Shown one piece after another: positions 1 through 8,055 of a stretch of DNA of 33,343 nucleotides. The notes under the pieces were generated by a model, which saw nothing but the letters and a program-made list of their open reading frames with translations, had not been told where the DNA came from and made no database searches. Each line of letters begins with the position of its first letter. The first letter of the stretch is position 1. The stretch is from Chthoniobacterales bacterium (GTDB lineage Bacteria; Verrucomicrobiota; Verrucomicrobiia; Chthoniobacterales; JAATET01), in assembly GCA_015655545.1 (NCBI GenBank), contig JAATET010000035.1, positions 1-33,343 on the forward strand, written 5' to 3'. Position numbers and translations under genes: made by a program.

Positions 1-828
1 ATCCTGCTCGCCCGTCAGGTCGGTGTGCCTTCCATCGTTGTTTTCATGAACAAGGTGGACATGGTGGACGACAAGGACCTTCTCGAGCTCGTCGAGATGG
101 AAGTCCGTGAACTCCTGAGCAAGTATGAATTTCCCGGCGACGACATTCCGATCGTCAAGGGCAGCGCGCTGAAGGCTCTCGAAGGCAACCCCGAGTACGA
201 GAAACTCATCACCGACCTCATGTCGGCCGTTGACGAGTACATCCCGACTCCGGAGCGTCCGAAAGATCTTCCCTTCCTCATGCCTGTGGAAGACGTGTTC
301 AACATTGAAGGTCGCGGCACCGTCGCCACCGGTCGTGTCGAGCGCGGCATCCTCAAGAAGATGGAAGAAGTCGAACTCGTCGGCATCCGTCCGACCTCGA
401 AGACGACCGTCACCGACATCGAAATGTTCCGCAAGCTTCTCGATGAAGCCCGCGCCGGCGACAACGTCGGTCTGCTGCTCCGCGGCACCAAGAAGGACGA
501 CATCGAGCGCGGCATGGTCATCGCCAAGGTCGGCACGATCAAGCCCCACAAGAAATTCAAGGCTGAGATCTACGTTCTCTCGAAGGAGGAGGGCGGCCGC
601 CACACCCCGTTCTTCTCGAACTACCGCCCGCAATTCTACTTCCGCACGACGGACGTGACCGGCTCCATCAAACTCCCCGAAGGAGTCGAGATGGTCATGC
701 CTGGTGACAACGTCTCGATCGAAGTCGAGCTCCTCACGCCCATCGCCATGGAAAAGACCATCCGCTTCGCCATCCGCGAAGGTGGTCGCACCGTTGGTGC
801 CGGTCGCGTGGCCGACATCGTCGACTAA
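1..828 (+). CDS. tuf: Elongation factor Tu, C-terminal part (5' truncated)
   Basis: EF-Tu is the GTPase that delivers aminoacyl-tRNA to the ribosome. The reading frame is open from base 1, so the gene begins upstream of the window and 275 residues are present; roughly the first 120 (with the P-loop and DCPGH region) are missing. The visible part starts [20 protein letters not shown], which contains the NKxD guanine-specificity motif, followed by GSALKAL (G5). Domain 2 carries the signature [13 protein letters not shown], and domain 3 ends [20 protein letters not shown]. It is followed by tRNA-Trp, secE and nusG, the common bacterial tuf-trnW-secE-nusG order. The identification is secure; only the N-terminus is unseen. 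Confidence 0.98.
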   Translation: MLLARQVGVPSIVVFMNKVDMVDDKDLLELVEMEVRELLSKYEFPGDDIPIVKGSALKALEGNPEYEKLITDLMSAVDEYIPTPERPKDLPFLMPVEDVFNIEGRGTVATGRVERGILKKMEEVELVGIRPTSKTTVTDIEMFRKLLDEARAGDNVGLLLRGTKKDDIERGMVIAKVGTIKPHKKFKAEIYVLSKEEGGRHTPFFSNYRPQFYFRTTDVTGSIKLPEGVEMVMPGDNVSIEVELLTPIAMEKTIRFAIREGGRTVGAGRVADIVD

Positions 829-856
829 GGATTCAACAAAGGATATTTGTTGATAT

Positions 857-929
857 AGGCCAGTAGCTCAATTGGTAGAGTAGCGGTCTCCAAAACCGTT
901 TGTTGGGGGTTCGAGTCCCTCCTGGCCTG
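857..929 (+). tRNA. tRNA-Trp (anticodon CCA)
   Basis: A full cloverleaf folds by eye. The acceptor AGGCCAG (857-863) pairs with CTGGCCT (922-928), with discriminator G at 929. The D arm GCTC/GAGT encloses AATTGGTA. The anticodon stem 883-887/895-899 holds the loop CTCCAAA with anticodon CCA at 890-892. The T arm contains GGTTCGAGTCC. The 3' CCA is not encoded. A G discriminator is what bacterial tryptophanyl-tRNA synthetase expects. It lies between tuf and secE and is probably processed from a common transcript. Confidence 0.97.
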
Positions 930-977
930 TTTTTTCAAGAGTCTTTAAATTAAAGAGTTAAGCGATATATTTACGTT

Positions 978-1193
978 ATGTTTGGAAAAGTAGGTCGCTT
1001 TACTTCCGAAGTCCGCGGCGAGCTCGCCAAAGCCTCGTGGCCCTGGGATCCGAATGAAAAAGGATTCAAGCGCTACAAGGAGTTATGGGATTCCACCGTT
1101 GTGGTGCTCATCGCCATGGTGCTTGTCGGCGGCTACATCGCCCTGTTCGACGTTTTTCTAATCGCAATCGTCAACTGGTTGACGAAAGTCTGA
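978..1193 (+). CDS. secE: Preprotein translocase subunit SecE
   Basis: A 71-residue single-span SecE, the small subunit that clamps SecY in the SecYEG channel of the inner membrane. The N-terminal half is an amphipathic cytoplasmic helix with the family pattern VRGELAKASWPWDPNEK, followed by the hinge and one transmembrane helix at about residues 40-62 (VVVLIAMVLVGGYIALFDVF). The short length matches the minimal one-helix form found in most bacteria, unlike the three-helix E. coli protein. It follows tRNA-Trp by 48 bp and precedes nusG by 13 bp, as in the conserved secE-nusG pair. No clear Shine-Dalgarno sequence precedes the ATG. Confidence 0.95.
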   Translation: MFGKVGRFTSEVRGELAKASWPWDPNEKGFKRYKELWDSTVVVLIAMVLVGGYIALFDVFLIAIVNWLTKV

Positions 1194-1206
1194 GGTAGTT
1201 ATTTTC

Positions 1207-1770
1207 ATGAGTCTTGCCCCACGTGATCAATGGTTTGTTGTGCATGTCCTCTCCGGACAGGAGAACAAAGTGCTCGAAAACATCAAGAAACGCATCAAAA
1301 GCGAGGAGATGGAGGACGTCGTTTTCGAAGCCCTCATTCCCACTGAGCGGGTGCAGGAAATCAAGCGCGGCAAGAAGACCGAGACGACCCGCAAGTTCTT
1401 CCCCGGCTATATCATCGTAAACATGCACCTGCTGGACGAGAATAACCAGCTCGTGGACCGCACATGGTATTTCATCCGCGAGACCACCGGCGTCATTGGC
1501 TTCGCCGGCGCCAAAGATCGCCCGATCCCGATGCGGAAAAAGGAAGTCGAAGGCATGCTTGCGCAGATGCAGGAGCGCGAAGACCACGTCAAGCCGAAGA
1601 TCGAGTTCGAAGTTGGCGACAAGGTTAAGGTCGCGGACGGTCCATTTCAAAATCAGAATGGCATCGTGGAAGAGATCGATCCGGAGCGCGGCAAGCTGCG
1701 CGTCTCGGTGAGCATCTTCGGTCGCGACACTCCCGTGGAGCTCGAATACTGGCAGGTCGAGAAGGCGTAG
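1207..1770 (+). CDS. nusG: Transcription termination/antitermination factor NusG
   Basis: This 187-residue NusG binds the RNA polymerase clamp through its NGN domain and contacts Rho or ribosomal protein S10 through a C-terminal KOW domain. The N-terminal NGN domain (about 1-120) starts QWFVVHVLSGQENKVLENI and contains FPGYIIVNM and the segment TTGVIGFAGA. The KOW domain (about 133-187) has VGDKVKVADGPFQNQNGIVEEID. It ends with a strong terminator instead of continuing into rplK, which is the usual next gene. The family assignment is certain. The separation from the ribosomal protein operon is visible within this window only. Confidence 0.97.
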   Translation: MSLAPRDQWFVVHVLSGQENKVLENIKKRIKSEEMEDVVFEALIPTERVQEIKRGKKTETTRKFFPGYIIVNMHLLDENNQLVDRTWYFIRETTGVIGFAGAKDRPIPMRKKEVEGMLAQMQEREDHVKPKIEFEVGDKVKVADGPFQNQNGIVEEIDPERGKLRVSVSIFGRDTPVELEYWQVEKA

Positions 1771-1800
1771 CGCGCCGATCGGCCGACCACATCATTTGAA

Positions 1801-1829
1801 AAGCCCCGGTTTACGCCGGGGCTTTTTTT
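1801..1829 (+). terminator. Intrinsic terminator after nusG
   Basis: A perfect 9-bp stem, AAGCCCCGG (1801-1809) with CCGGGGCTT (1816-1824), encloses a 6-nt loop and runs into TTTTTTT at 1823-1829. It lies 30 bp after the nusG stop. The A-rich left side also lets it serve the convergent glycosidase gene on the minus strand. It separates secE-nusG transcription from what follows. Confidence 0.93.
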
Positions 1830-1858
1830 GTTGATGCCGTTTGGTCTAGGTTACGATT

Positions 1859-3082
1859 TCAAGCGTTCCGACGCGGAGCAGAGCTCGCTTTTCTTATCCT
1901 TGCGATCCCTGCGCCGGCGGCGGCCAGCGCAAGCAGTTGCCAGGTTCTTGGCTCGGGCACGGCAGCGGGAAGGTAAGGTGCAAGATAGGCCATTTGCGGC
2001 GCATCCACCGGCGTGCCGGGCTGGCCGAGGCCAGTGGGCTCGAGGCTGAAATCGTAGTTGCCCCACCAAGGACCGCCTGCCCACCACGTCCAGCCGGTCC
2101 AGACGTTCGAGTTTGCCTCGAGGTAATCGAGCGTGGCCGTCACGGCGTCCTGCTGCGCGGTGCCGCCGGCGAGGTTGGCCGACACGCCGAACTCGCCGAG
2201 AAATCCCTTGTTGCCGGTGAGATTCAGCCATGCCGTGAAATCGCTGAACAGCGCGGCGACGTCGGGATGATCGATGAATGGCGTGCTGCCGCTGTAGTTG
2301 CTGTCGAAATATTGGTGGACCTCGTAGACGAGGTTCTTTCCGGAGCCGTTCACGCCGGGATCATCCAGTCCGCCGGCGCCATACGTCGCCAGGACATCGG
2401 CATTCGAGGCGTTTGGAGCGAAGCCCGTGGTCCAGCTCCATGCGCCGGTGTAATAATTTCCCGGCACCAGGATCGTATTTGCCGCGCCCGCGCCGCGAAT
2501 GGCATTGACTGCGCTTTGCGCGGCGGTGAACCAATCCGCGGTGCTGATCAAGGGCGCGCCGGCCGGCTCGTTCATGAGGTTGAAAATCACATGGTCGTTG
2601 CCGGCGAAGTTCGCGGCGAGATTTCCCCAGAATGCGGAAAACTGCGGCACGCTAACCTGCGGCGAACCGATGGCGTAGCCGGTATCGCCGATCACGTATT
2701 GGCCGAAGTCGTGCGGGTCGAGGATGACATAGCCGCCTTTTGCGGTGGTTTGGGAAACGAAATCGGTGATGTAGCCGAGCTGGTCGGCATCGAAGGCTCC
2801 GGTGCCGAGATCCGGCTCGAGCCGCTCCCAGAGGAAGGGCAGGCGAAAGGTGTTCATGCCCTTGCCCAGGTAATAATCGACCTCGTTCTGGTTCGGATAC
2901 GTGTAGGTGGTGCCGTAGGTGCCCGGAAGAATGGGAATCGGGATTCCATTCGAATCGGGGGAGTCGGGCGTGTCTCCGAACTCCGCGCCGGCGAGGTTCA
3001 CGCCGACGAGCGGCAATGCCGCGTGCGCGGCGGCTGCGAAGGCAATCGTTCCGAGACAACAGATGAGTGACTTTCGCAGCAT
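1859..3082 (-). CDS. Secreted GH5-like glycoside hydrolase with PEP-CTERM tail
   Basis: A 407-residue exported glycosidase, probably acting on beta-linked polysaccharide. Residues 1-22 form a signal peptide (MLRKSLICCLGTIAFAAAAH, then AA). The TIM-barrel clan GH-A/GH5 markers are present: Arg in NTFRLPF (R80), the acid/base in MNEPAG (E172), VHQYFD (H256) and the nucleophile in LGEFG (E297). Residues 375-400 are a PEP-CTERM sorting signal: VPEP, a hydrophobic stretch and a basic end (RIRK). The signal is recognised by exosortase and anchors or sorts the protein at the cell surface. The gene is convergent with nusG and divergent from treS. The exact substrate cannot be read from sequence. The ATG has no clear ribosome binding site. 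Confidence 0.88.
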   Translation of the reverse strand: MLRKSLICCLGTIAFAAAAHAALPLVGVNLAGAEFGDTPDSPDSNGIPIPILPGTYGTTYTYPNQNEVDYYLGKGMNTFRLPFLWERLEPDLGTGAFDADQLGYITDFVSQTTAKGGYVILDPHDFGQYVIGDTGYAIGSPQVSVPQFSAFWGNLAANFAGNDHVIFNLMNEPAGAPLISTADWFTAAQSAVNAIRGAGAANTILVPGNYYTGAWSWTTGFAPNASNADVLATYGAGGLDDPGVNGSGKNLVYEVHQYFDSNYSGSTPFIDHPDVAALFSDFTAWLNLTGNKGFLGEFGVSANLAGGTAQQDAVTATLDYLEANSNVWTGWTWWAGGPWWGNYDFSLEPTGLGQPGTPVDAPQMAYLAPYLPAAVPEPRTWQLLALAAAGAGIARIRKASSAPRRNA

Positions 3083-3167
3083 CGGATGCCAGCATATCCC
3101 GAGTTGCCGCAGCGCGCAGTCGATTATTTATGACAGCCGCATCACCAGTCCTCAGCGAATCTTTTCG

Positions 3168-6100
3168 ATGACGAAACACGCCGCCACCGCCTTGGAAAAC
3201 CCTCTCTGGTTCAAGGATGCCGTCATTTACGAGACGCATATCAAGGCCTTCGCCGATGGAAATGGCGACGGCATCGGCGATTTCAAGGGACTCACTGCGA
3301 AGCTCGATTATCTCCAGGATCTCGGCGTCACCGCGATCTGGATTCTGCCGTTCTATCCGTCGCCGTTGAAGGACGACGGCTACGACATCGCCGATTATTT
3401 CAACGTCAATCCCTCCTACGGGACGCTGAAAGACTTTCGCGCCTTTCTCAAAGAAGCGCACTCGCGCGAGCTGCGCGTGATCACCGAGCTCGTGCTCAAC
3501 CACACCTCGGACCAGAACGCCTGGTTCCAGGCCTCGCGGCGCGCCGCCGCCGGCACGCCGGAGCGCGAGATGTATGTCTGGAGCGACACGCCGGACCGCT
3601 ACAATGACGCCCGCATCATCTTTCAGGATTTCGAGACGTCGAACTGGGCGTGGGACCCGCTCGCGCGCGCCTACTACTGGCATCGCTTCTATTCGCACCA
3701 GCCGGACCTGAATTTCGAGAATCCGCACGTCCACGCGGAGCTGCTCAAGGTCATCGATTTCTGGATGGAGATGGGCGTGGACGGCCTGCGGCTCGACGCC
3801 GTGCCGTATCTCTACGAGGCCGAGGGAACGAACTGCGAGAATCTTCCGCAGACCCACGAATTCCTGAAAAAACTGCGCGCGCACATCGACGCGAAGTTCT
3901 CCGACCGCATGCTGCTCGCGGAGGCGAACCAATGGCCGGAGGACGCCGTCGCGTATTTCGGCACATCAAAGGACGGGTTCCCCGTGGGCGACGAATGCCA
4001 GATGTGTTTTCACTTCCCGGTCATGCCGCGCATGTTCATGGCGCTGCAGATGGAGGATCGCTTTCCGATCATCGACATCCTCGACCAGACGCCTGCGATT
4101 CCCGAGACCTGCCAGTGGGGAATGTTCCTGCGCAACCACGACGAGCTCACGCTCGAGATGGTCACCGACGAGGAGCGTGACTACATGTATCGCGTCTACG
4201 CGACCGACAGCCGCGCCCGCATCAATCTCGGCATCCGCCGCCGCCTGGCGCCGCTCCTCACGAACAACCGCCGCAAGATCGAGCTGATCAACATCCTGCT
4301 CTTCTCGCTGCCCGGCACGCCGATCATCTACTACGGCGACGAGATCGGGATGGGGGACAACATCTTCCTGGGCGACCGCAACGGCGTGCGCACGCCCATG
4401 CAATGGAGCCCGGACCGCAATGCCGGCTTCTCCGACGCGAATCCGCAGCAGCTCTACCTGCCGATCACCATCGATCCGGAATACCATTACGAAGCCGTCA
4501 ACGTGGACAACCAGGAGCGCAACGTTTCCTCCCTGCTCTGGTGGATGCGCCGCACGATCGCGATGCGCCAGCGCTACCGGGCCTTCGGCCGCGGCAGCAT
4601 CGAGTTTCTGTTTCCCGACAACGCGAAGGTGCTCGCGTTCGTCCGCAAGCATGAGGACGCCAAGCGAGGCCCGGTCGAGGTGATCCTCGTGATCGTGAAT
4701 CTCTCGCGCTACTCGCAGGTCGTGGAGGTCGATCTCTCCGCCTACGCCGGCCACACGCCGACCGAGCTGTTCAGCCAGAACAAATTTCCGATCATCAATG
4801 ACGCGCCCTATCTGCTCACGCTCGGGCCGCACGGCCACTACTGGCTCCAGCTCGAGCAGCTTGCCGACGTGGCGAACATGCCGGAGAAGCGGCCCACACC
4901 GGCCTTCGCGGGCCATTTGAGCTGGAAGGAGCTGCTGAGCGACCAGGGCTGCCGCCTGCTCGAGCGTTCGGTGCTTCCGGCCTACGTCGTGAATTGCCGC
5001 TGGTTCGGCGGCAAGGCCCGGGCGTGGCGGTCCATGAAATTGCGCGACGTGATCCGCGTGGGTGAGGACGGCTACCAGGCCCGCGTGTTGCTTTTCGACG
5101 TGATCTACGTCGAGGGCGCCGCGGAGACCTACGTGCTCCCGCTCCAGATCGCGGAAGGCGAGGCCGCCCACAAGATTCGTCAGGAACATCCGCAGGCTGT
5201 GATCGCGCAATTCGAGGATGCCGGCGAGCAGACGATCCTCTTCGACGCCGTCTACGAGCCGCATTTCCGCGCCGAGCTCCTCGGCATGATGGCCGGCCGA
5301 GAGATGGATCGCGGAGACAAAGGCCGGCTGGTGGGCGAGGCGACGAAAGCCCTGCGCGCACGCGTCGAGAAAGGCGGCCCCATGTCCTCGCTCATCCTCC
5401 GCGCCGAGCAGAGCAACACTTCCGCCGTCTTTGCGGGCGAGTGGTTCCTGAAGCTCTACCGCCGCCTCGACGAGGGCTTGAACCCCGATGTCGAAGTCTC
5501 GCGCTTCCTCACCGAGCGCGCCGGCTTTCCGAGCGTGCCGTCGTTCGCCGGCGCCATCGCGTATGAGAGCCCGGCCGCCGCCCCGCAGATGATCTGCATG
5601 ATGCAGGCCATGGTGCAAAATCAGGGCGATGCGTGGGCGCTCACGCTCAATGTGGTCGGCCAGTATTTCGAGCGCGTGCTCACCGAGAAACTTGCGTTGC
5701 CGAAAATCAAATCCGGCGAAACTCTTCCGGCGGAATTCATCCACGCCCTCGGCACCGCCTACCCGGAGCGGGTGAAGCAACTCGGCCAGCGCACCGCGGA
5801 AATGCATCTCGCGCTGGCCGGCGAGCGCATCGATCCCGCATTCCGCCCCGAGCCGTTCAGCGCGCTCTACCAGCGCTCGGTCTACCAATCCATGCGCAAC
5901 GGCCTGCGCCGCACTTTCCAGCTTCTCACGAAGCAGAAGAAAAACCTCGGCGGCGACGCACTCGCCGATGCCGAGGCGATGCTCGGCCGCGAGAAGGAAA
6001 TCCTCGACCGCATGGCGCGCGTGATGGGCCGCCGCATCGCTGCGGAAAAAATCCGCGTGCACGGCGACTACCATCTCGGCCAGGTGCTCGATACCGGCCG

Positions 6101-6503
6101 CGACTTCATAATCATCGATTTCGAAGGCGAACCGGCGCGTCCGATCAGCGAGCGGCGGTTGAAGCGCTCGGCGCTCCGCGACGTCGCCGGCATGCTCCGC
6201 AGCTTTCATTACGCGGCCTTCACTTCGCTCGTGCAGCAGACCTCCGTGCGCAATATCGATATCCCGGCCGCCGCGCCGTGGGCCGATCTGTGGTATCAGG
6301 CGATCAGCCGCACCTTCCTCGACAGCTATCTGGCGACGGCGGGCGGCGCGGCGTTCCTGCCGAAGGAGCCCGCGGATTTCGCGCTTCTGCTCGACGCCTA
6401 CCTGCTCGACAAGGCGGTCTACGAAGTCGGCTACGAGCTCAATAATCGCCCCGACTGGATTCGCGTGCCGCTGCGCGGCATCCGGCAGATCCTGGAAAGC
6501 TGA
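3168..6503 (+). CDS. treS: Trehalose synthase fused to maltokinase (TreS-Mak)
   Basis: A 1111-residue fusion. The N-terminal part (about 1-560) is a GH13 trehalose synthase, which interconverts maltose and trehalose. It carries VITELVLNHTSD, the nucleophile in GVDGLRLDAV (D210), the acid in LLAEANQWP (E252) and the transition-state Asp in LRNHDE (D325). The C-terminal part (about 590-1111) is an aminoglycoside-phosphotransferase-fold maltokinase, starting around CRWFGGKARAW, with the catalytic loop VHGDYHLGQ (H965-D967) and the metal-binding IIDFEGEP (D984). Known biology: such fusions turn trehalose into maltose 1-phosphate for the GlgE alpha-glucan route; no glgE is visible here. The ATG at 3168 is chosen because homology begins just after it (NPLWFKDAVIYE). 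An in-frame upstream extension overlaps the divergent glycosidase and is rejected. Confidence 0.95.
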   Translation: MTKHAATALENPLWFKDAVIYETHIKAFADGNGDGIGDFKGLTAKLDYLQDLGVTAIWILPFYPSPLKDDGYDIADYFNVNPSYGTLKDFRAFLKEAHSRELRVITELVLNHTSDQNAWFQASRRAAAGTPEREMYVWSDTPDRYNDARIIFQDFETSNWAWDPLARAYYWHRFYSHQPDLNFENPHVHAELLKVIDFWMEMGVDGLRLDAVPYLYEAEGTNCENLPQTHEFLKKLRAHIDAKFSDRMLLAEANQWPEDAVAYFGTSKDGFPVGDECQMCFHFPVMPRMFMALQMEDRFPIIDILDQTPAIPETCQWGMFLRNHDELTLEMVTDEERDYMYRVYATDSRARINLGIRRRLAPLLTNNRRKIELINILLFSLPGTPIIYYGDEIGMGDNIFLGDRNGVRTPMQWSPDRNAGFSDANPQQLYLPITIDPEYHYEAVNVDNQERNVSSLLWWMRRTIAMRQRYRAFGRGSIEFLFPDNAKVLAFVRKHEDAKRGPVEVILVIVNLSRYSQVVEVDLSAYAGHTPTELFSQNKFPIINDAPYLLTLGPHGHYWLQLEQLADVANMPEKRPTPAFAGHLSWKELLSDQGCRLLERSVLPAYVVNCRWFGGKARAWRSMKLRDVIRVGEDGYQARVLLFDVIYVEGAAETYVLPLQIAEGEAAHKIRQEHPQAVIAQFEDAGEQTILFDAVYEPHFRAELLGMMAGREMDRGDKGRLVGEATKALRARVEKGGPMSSLILRAEQSNTSAVFAGEWFLKLYRRLDEGLNPDVEVSRFLTERAGFPSVPSFAGAIAYESPAAAPQMICMMQAMVQNQGDAWALTLNVVGQYFERVLTEKLALPKIKSGETLPAEFIHALGTAYPERVKQLGQRTAEMHLALAGERIDPAFRPEPFSALYQRSVYQSMRNGLRRTFQLLTKQKKNLGGDALADAEAMLGREKEILDRMARVMGRRIAAEKIRVHGDYHLGQVLDTGRDFIIIDFEGEPARPISERRLKRSALRDVAGMLRSFHYAAFTSLVQQTSVRNIDIPAAAPWADLWYQAISRTFLDSYLATAGGAAFLPKEPADFALLLDAYLLDKAVYEVGYELNNRPDWIRVPLRGIRQILES

Positions 6504-6686
6504 TGCGGTGAAATAAACTCGCTCGGCCGGAGTCCATCGCGCGGGAATTCCTGCTTCGGGCCGCGTGCCGGTCTCGATAGATAAATAGATGGGGCGGCTG
6601 GAATGGGAGTTGCGGCAGCTGACGAGTGGCCGGCTGGATATCCGATCTTGGCCTGCCGCCTTCATTTCCCTATATCTTCGACTTCC

Positions 6687-7442
6687 ATGGATTCCGACGA
6701 TCTTTCTGTGCAGGCTGAATTCGACGTCAACGCGGAGCCCTCCGATGCCGCGAATGAGAGCGGCCTGATGGATACGCCTCCGGAGCCCGCTTACGATGCG
6801 CTTACGAGGCTGGCGGCCAGTCTTTTGCAGGTGCCCGCGGCTTTCGTCTCGCTGGTCAACAAGGAGAAGCAATTTTTCAAATCGGAGTGCGGGTTGCCGG
6901 AGCTGCTGGCCCGTGAGCGGTCGCTGGCGCTCTCCCTTTCCTTTTGCAAGCATGTCGTCACCAGCGGGCGGCCGATCGTGATCAAGGATGCGCGGCGCGA
7001 CACGCTGCTGAAGGAGAGCCGGGCGATCACGGAGCTCGGCATCATCGCCTACGCGGGCTTTCCGGTCGTGGATCGCTTCGGACGCGCCATCGGGGCCTTC
7101 GCCGCGATGGACACGCAGCCGCGGCTGTGGAGTCCGGAGCAATTGGAAATCCTCGGCGCGATGGCGGCCCAGACCTCGGCGCACATCGCGGCGCGCGGGC
7201 TCTCGGAGTCGGGCGCGATCGAGGTCGTGGCGGATCTCGAGCGCTCCGTGCACGCCCTCCAGCTCAATATCCAGAGCTTCTGGCACTACGGCCCGTTGAA
7301 CGCGAACCAGCGCGAGGCGCTCACGACGATCGAGGCGGGATTCCAGGCCTCGTGGTCGATCATGGACAAGATGAGCGTCCAGGCCGAGCTGCCGGTTCCT
7401 CTCGGGGCCGAGCCCGCGCCGGCCGTGGCCGTCAGCGGGTAG
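6687..7442 (+). CDS. GAF-domain sensory protein
   Basis: A 251-residue cytoplasmic protein with one GAF domain at about residues 32-175. Visible family features are LTRLAASLLQVPAAFVSLVN, the segment FFKSECG, SLSFCKHVV, the phrase PIVIKDARRD and the core strand YAGFPVVDRFGRAIGAFAAMD. GAF domains of this type bind small ligands or mediate dimerisation in signalling proteins. No kinase, GGDEF or other output domain is attached. The C-terminal about 60 residues are predicted helical (VADLERSVHALQLNIQ). The start at 6687 is chosen because it directly precedes the acidic N-terminus; an in-frame ATG at 6603 would add a low-complexity leader. The partner and the signal are unknown. Confidence 0.75.
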   Translation: MDSDDLSVQAEFDVNAEPSDAANESGLMDTPPEPAYDALTRLAASLLQVPAAFVSLVNKEKQFFKSECGLPELLARERSLALSLSFCKHVVTSGRPIVIKDARRDTLLKESRAITELGIIAYAGFPVVDRFGRAIGAFAAMDTQPRLWSPEQLEILGAMAAQTSAHIAARGLSESGAIEVVADLERSVHALQLNIQSFWHYGPLNANQREALTTIEAGFQASWSIMDKMSVQAELPVPLGAEPAPAVAVSG

Positions 7443-7474
7443 CTTTCGCGCGCCACCGTCTCAGCGAAGGTGCA

Positions 7475-7813
7475 TCACAGGTGACGGACGGCCATGCCGA
7501 CGAAGACGATGAGGCCCACGAGCACGGCCAGATTCCGCAGGTAATTCGGCCGGTTCGCCTCGTTCAGACGCTTGATCTCGGCTGCGACTTTATCGATGTT
7601 CTCAAACACGCTCCTGAGCGCGCCGGGTGGAAAGCAGCTCTCGATCGCCGCCTCGGCCGTGCAGAATGCGGTATCGCCCAAGGCATAGTCCCTCGTGGAA
7701 TAGTAGTTCTTTTCCGCCAGCGGGAGCTGATCCTCCCGTGCGTGGAGGACGATGTCCGGGTAGCATGCGGTCAGCAGTTCCATCAGTTTCTCGGTGGTCG
7801 GGGCCTGGCTCAT
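7475..7813 (-). CDS. Small hypothetical protein with C-terminal membrane anchor
   Basis: A 112-residue protein that I do not recognise. Residues 1-90 are soluble and mostly helical. The last about 20 residues (NLAVLVGLIVFVGMAVRHL) form a single C-terminal transmembrane segment, so it is likely a tail-anchored inner-membrane protein facing the cytoplasm. Three cysteines are present. The start is supported by one of the few good ribosome binding sites in the window, AAAAAGGAAAAGTC just before the ATG. A 9-bp inverted repeat lies about 35 bp upstream. It is convergent with the GAF gene, 32 bp away. Its function cannot be inferred. Confidence 0.7.
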   Translation of the reverse strand: MSQAPTTEKLMELLTACYPDIVLHAREDQLPLAEKNYYSTRDYALGDTAFCTAEAAIESCFPPGALRSVFENIDKVAAEIKRLNEANRPNYLRNLAVLVGLIVFVGMAVRHL

Positions 7814-7847
7814 GACTTTTCCTTTTTATTGGATTCCGGCGCTTTTT

Positions 7848-7873
7848 CCGCTCTCCAGCAGGGAGGAGAGCGG
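7848..7873 (-). repeat. 9-bp perfect inverted repeat upstream of the small membrane protein gene
   Basis: CCGCTCTCC (7848-7856) pairs with GGAGAGCGG (7865-7873) around an 8-nt loop. In the minus-strand transcript it would form a GC-rich hairpin about 35 nt before the start codon at 7813. It is followed by A residues, not U residues, so it is not a standard intrinsic terminator for that strand. It may be a leader hairpin or an operator; no factor is identified. Confidence 0.45.
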
Positions 7874-7948
7874 CAGGCTACCGCCCTTCGCAGGGGAACA
7901 ATCTTTAATTCGGCGCGGTGTAATCCTGCCGCGACGCCGGGAATTGCC

Positions 7949-8050
7949 CTAAGCCCGCCCGCCGAGCACCTCGGCGGCGGTCTTGAAGTGCGTCTTCGCG
8001 ACGGCGCCGAAGATATCCGGGCCGCGCGTCTCGACGCGGATGCGGGCGGA
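7949..8050 (-). pseudogene. Remnant of an rnhC 3' end (second copy of the RNase HIII C-terminus)
   Basis: The minus-strand frame ending at TAG 7949 reads GPDIFGAVAKTHFKTAAEVL before its last residues. The intact RNase HIII gene at 10535 ends GPDILGTVAKTHFKTAAEVL plus SLL. In DNA, 7964-8048 matches 10547-10631 without gaps at 75 of 85 positions, with the first 39 bases identical. Only about 33 codons remain and no start is present. The copy begins 5 bp beyond the stop of the sigma-ankyrin gene, so that gene is bracketed by two rnhC tails in direct orientation. Several differences are silent or conservative, suggesting it descends from a diverged functional allele, not from a recent duplication. 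Confidence 0.85.
7964..8048. repeat. Direct repeat copy A (rnhC tail) flanking the sigma-ankyrin gene
   Basis: This is the distal copy of an 85-bp direct repeat; the partner is 10547-10631. There are 39 consecutive identical bases, then 36 of 46. Both copies have the same orientation, with about 2.5 kb between them holding only the sigma-ankyrin gene. Confidence 0.9.
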
Positions 8051-8055
8051 GGAAC

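Noticed and set aside
2919-3167. In-frame upstream extension of the treS gene
   Set aside because: It overlaps the start of the divergent glycosidase and has no family similarity; trehalose synthase sequence starts right after ATG 3168.
3966-7286. A very long open frame on the minus strand opposite treS and the GAF gene
   Set aside because: It is antisense to a gene with clear catalytic motifs and reads as Arg/Ala/His/Glu-rich sequence with no domain; GC-rich codon use produces such frames.
7848-7873. Hairpin considered as a terminator of the sigma-ankyrin transcript
   Set aside because: On the minus strand it is followed by A residues, not U residues, so it does not meet the intrinsic terminator pattern; it is kept only as an inverted repeat.
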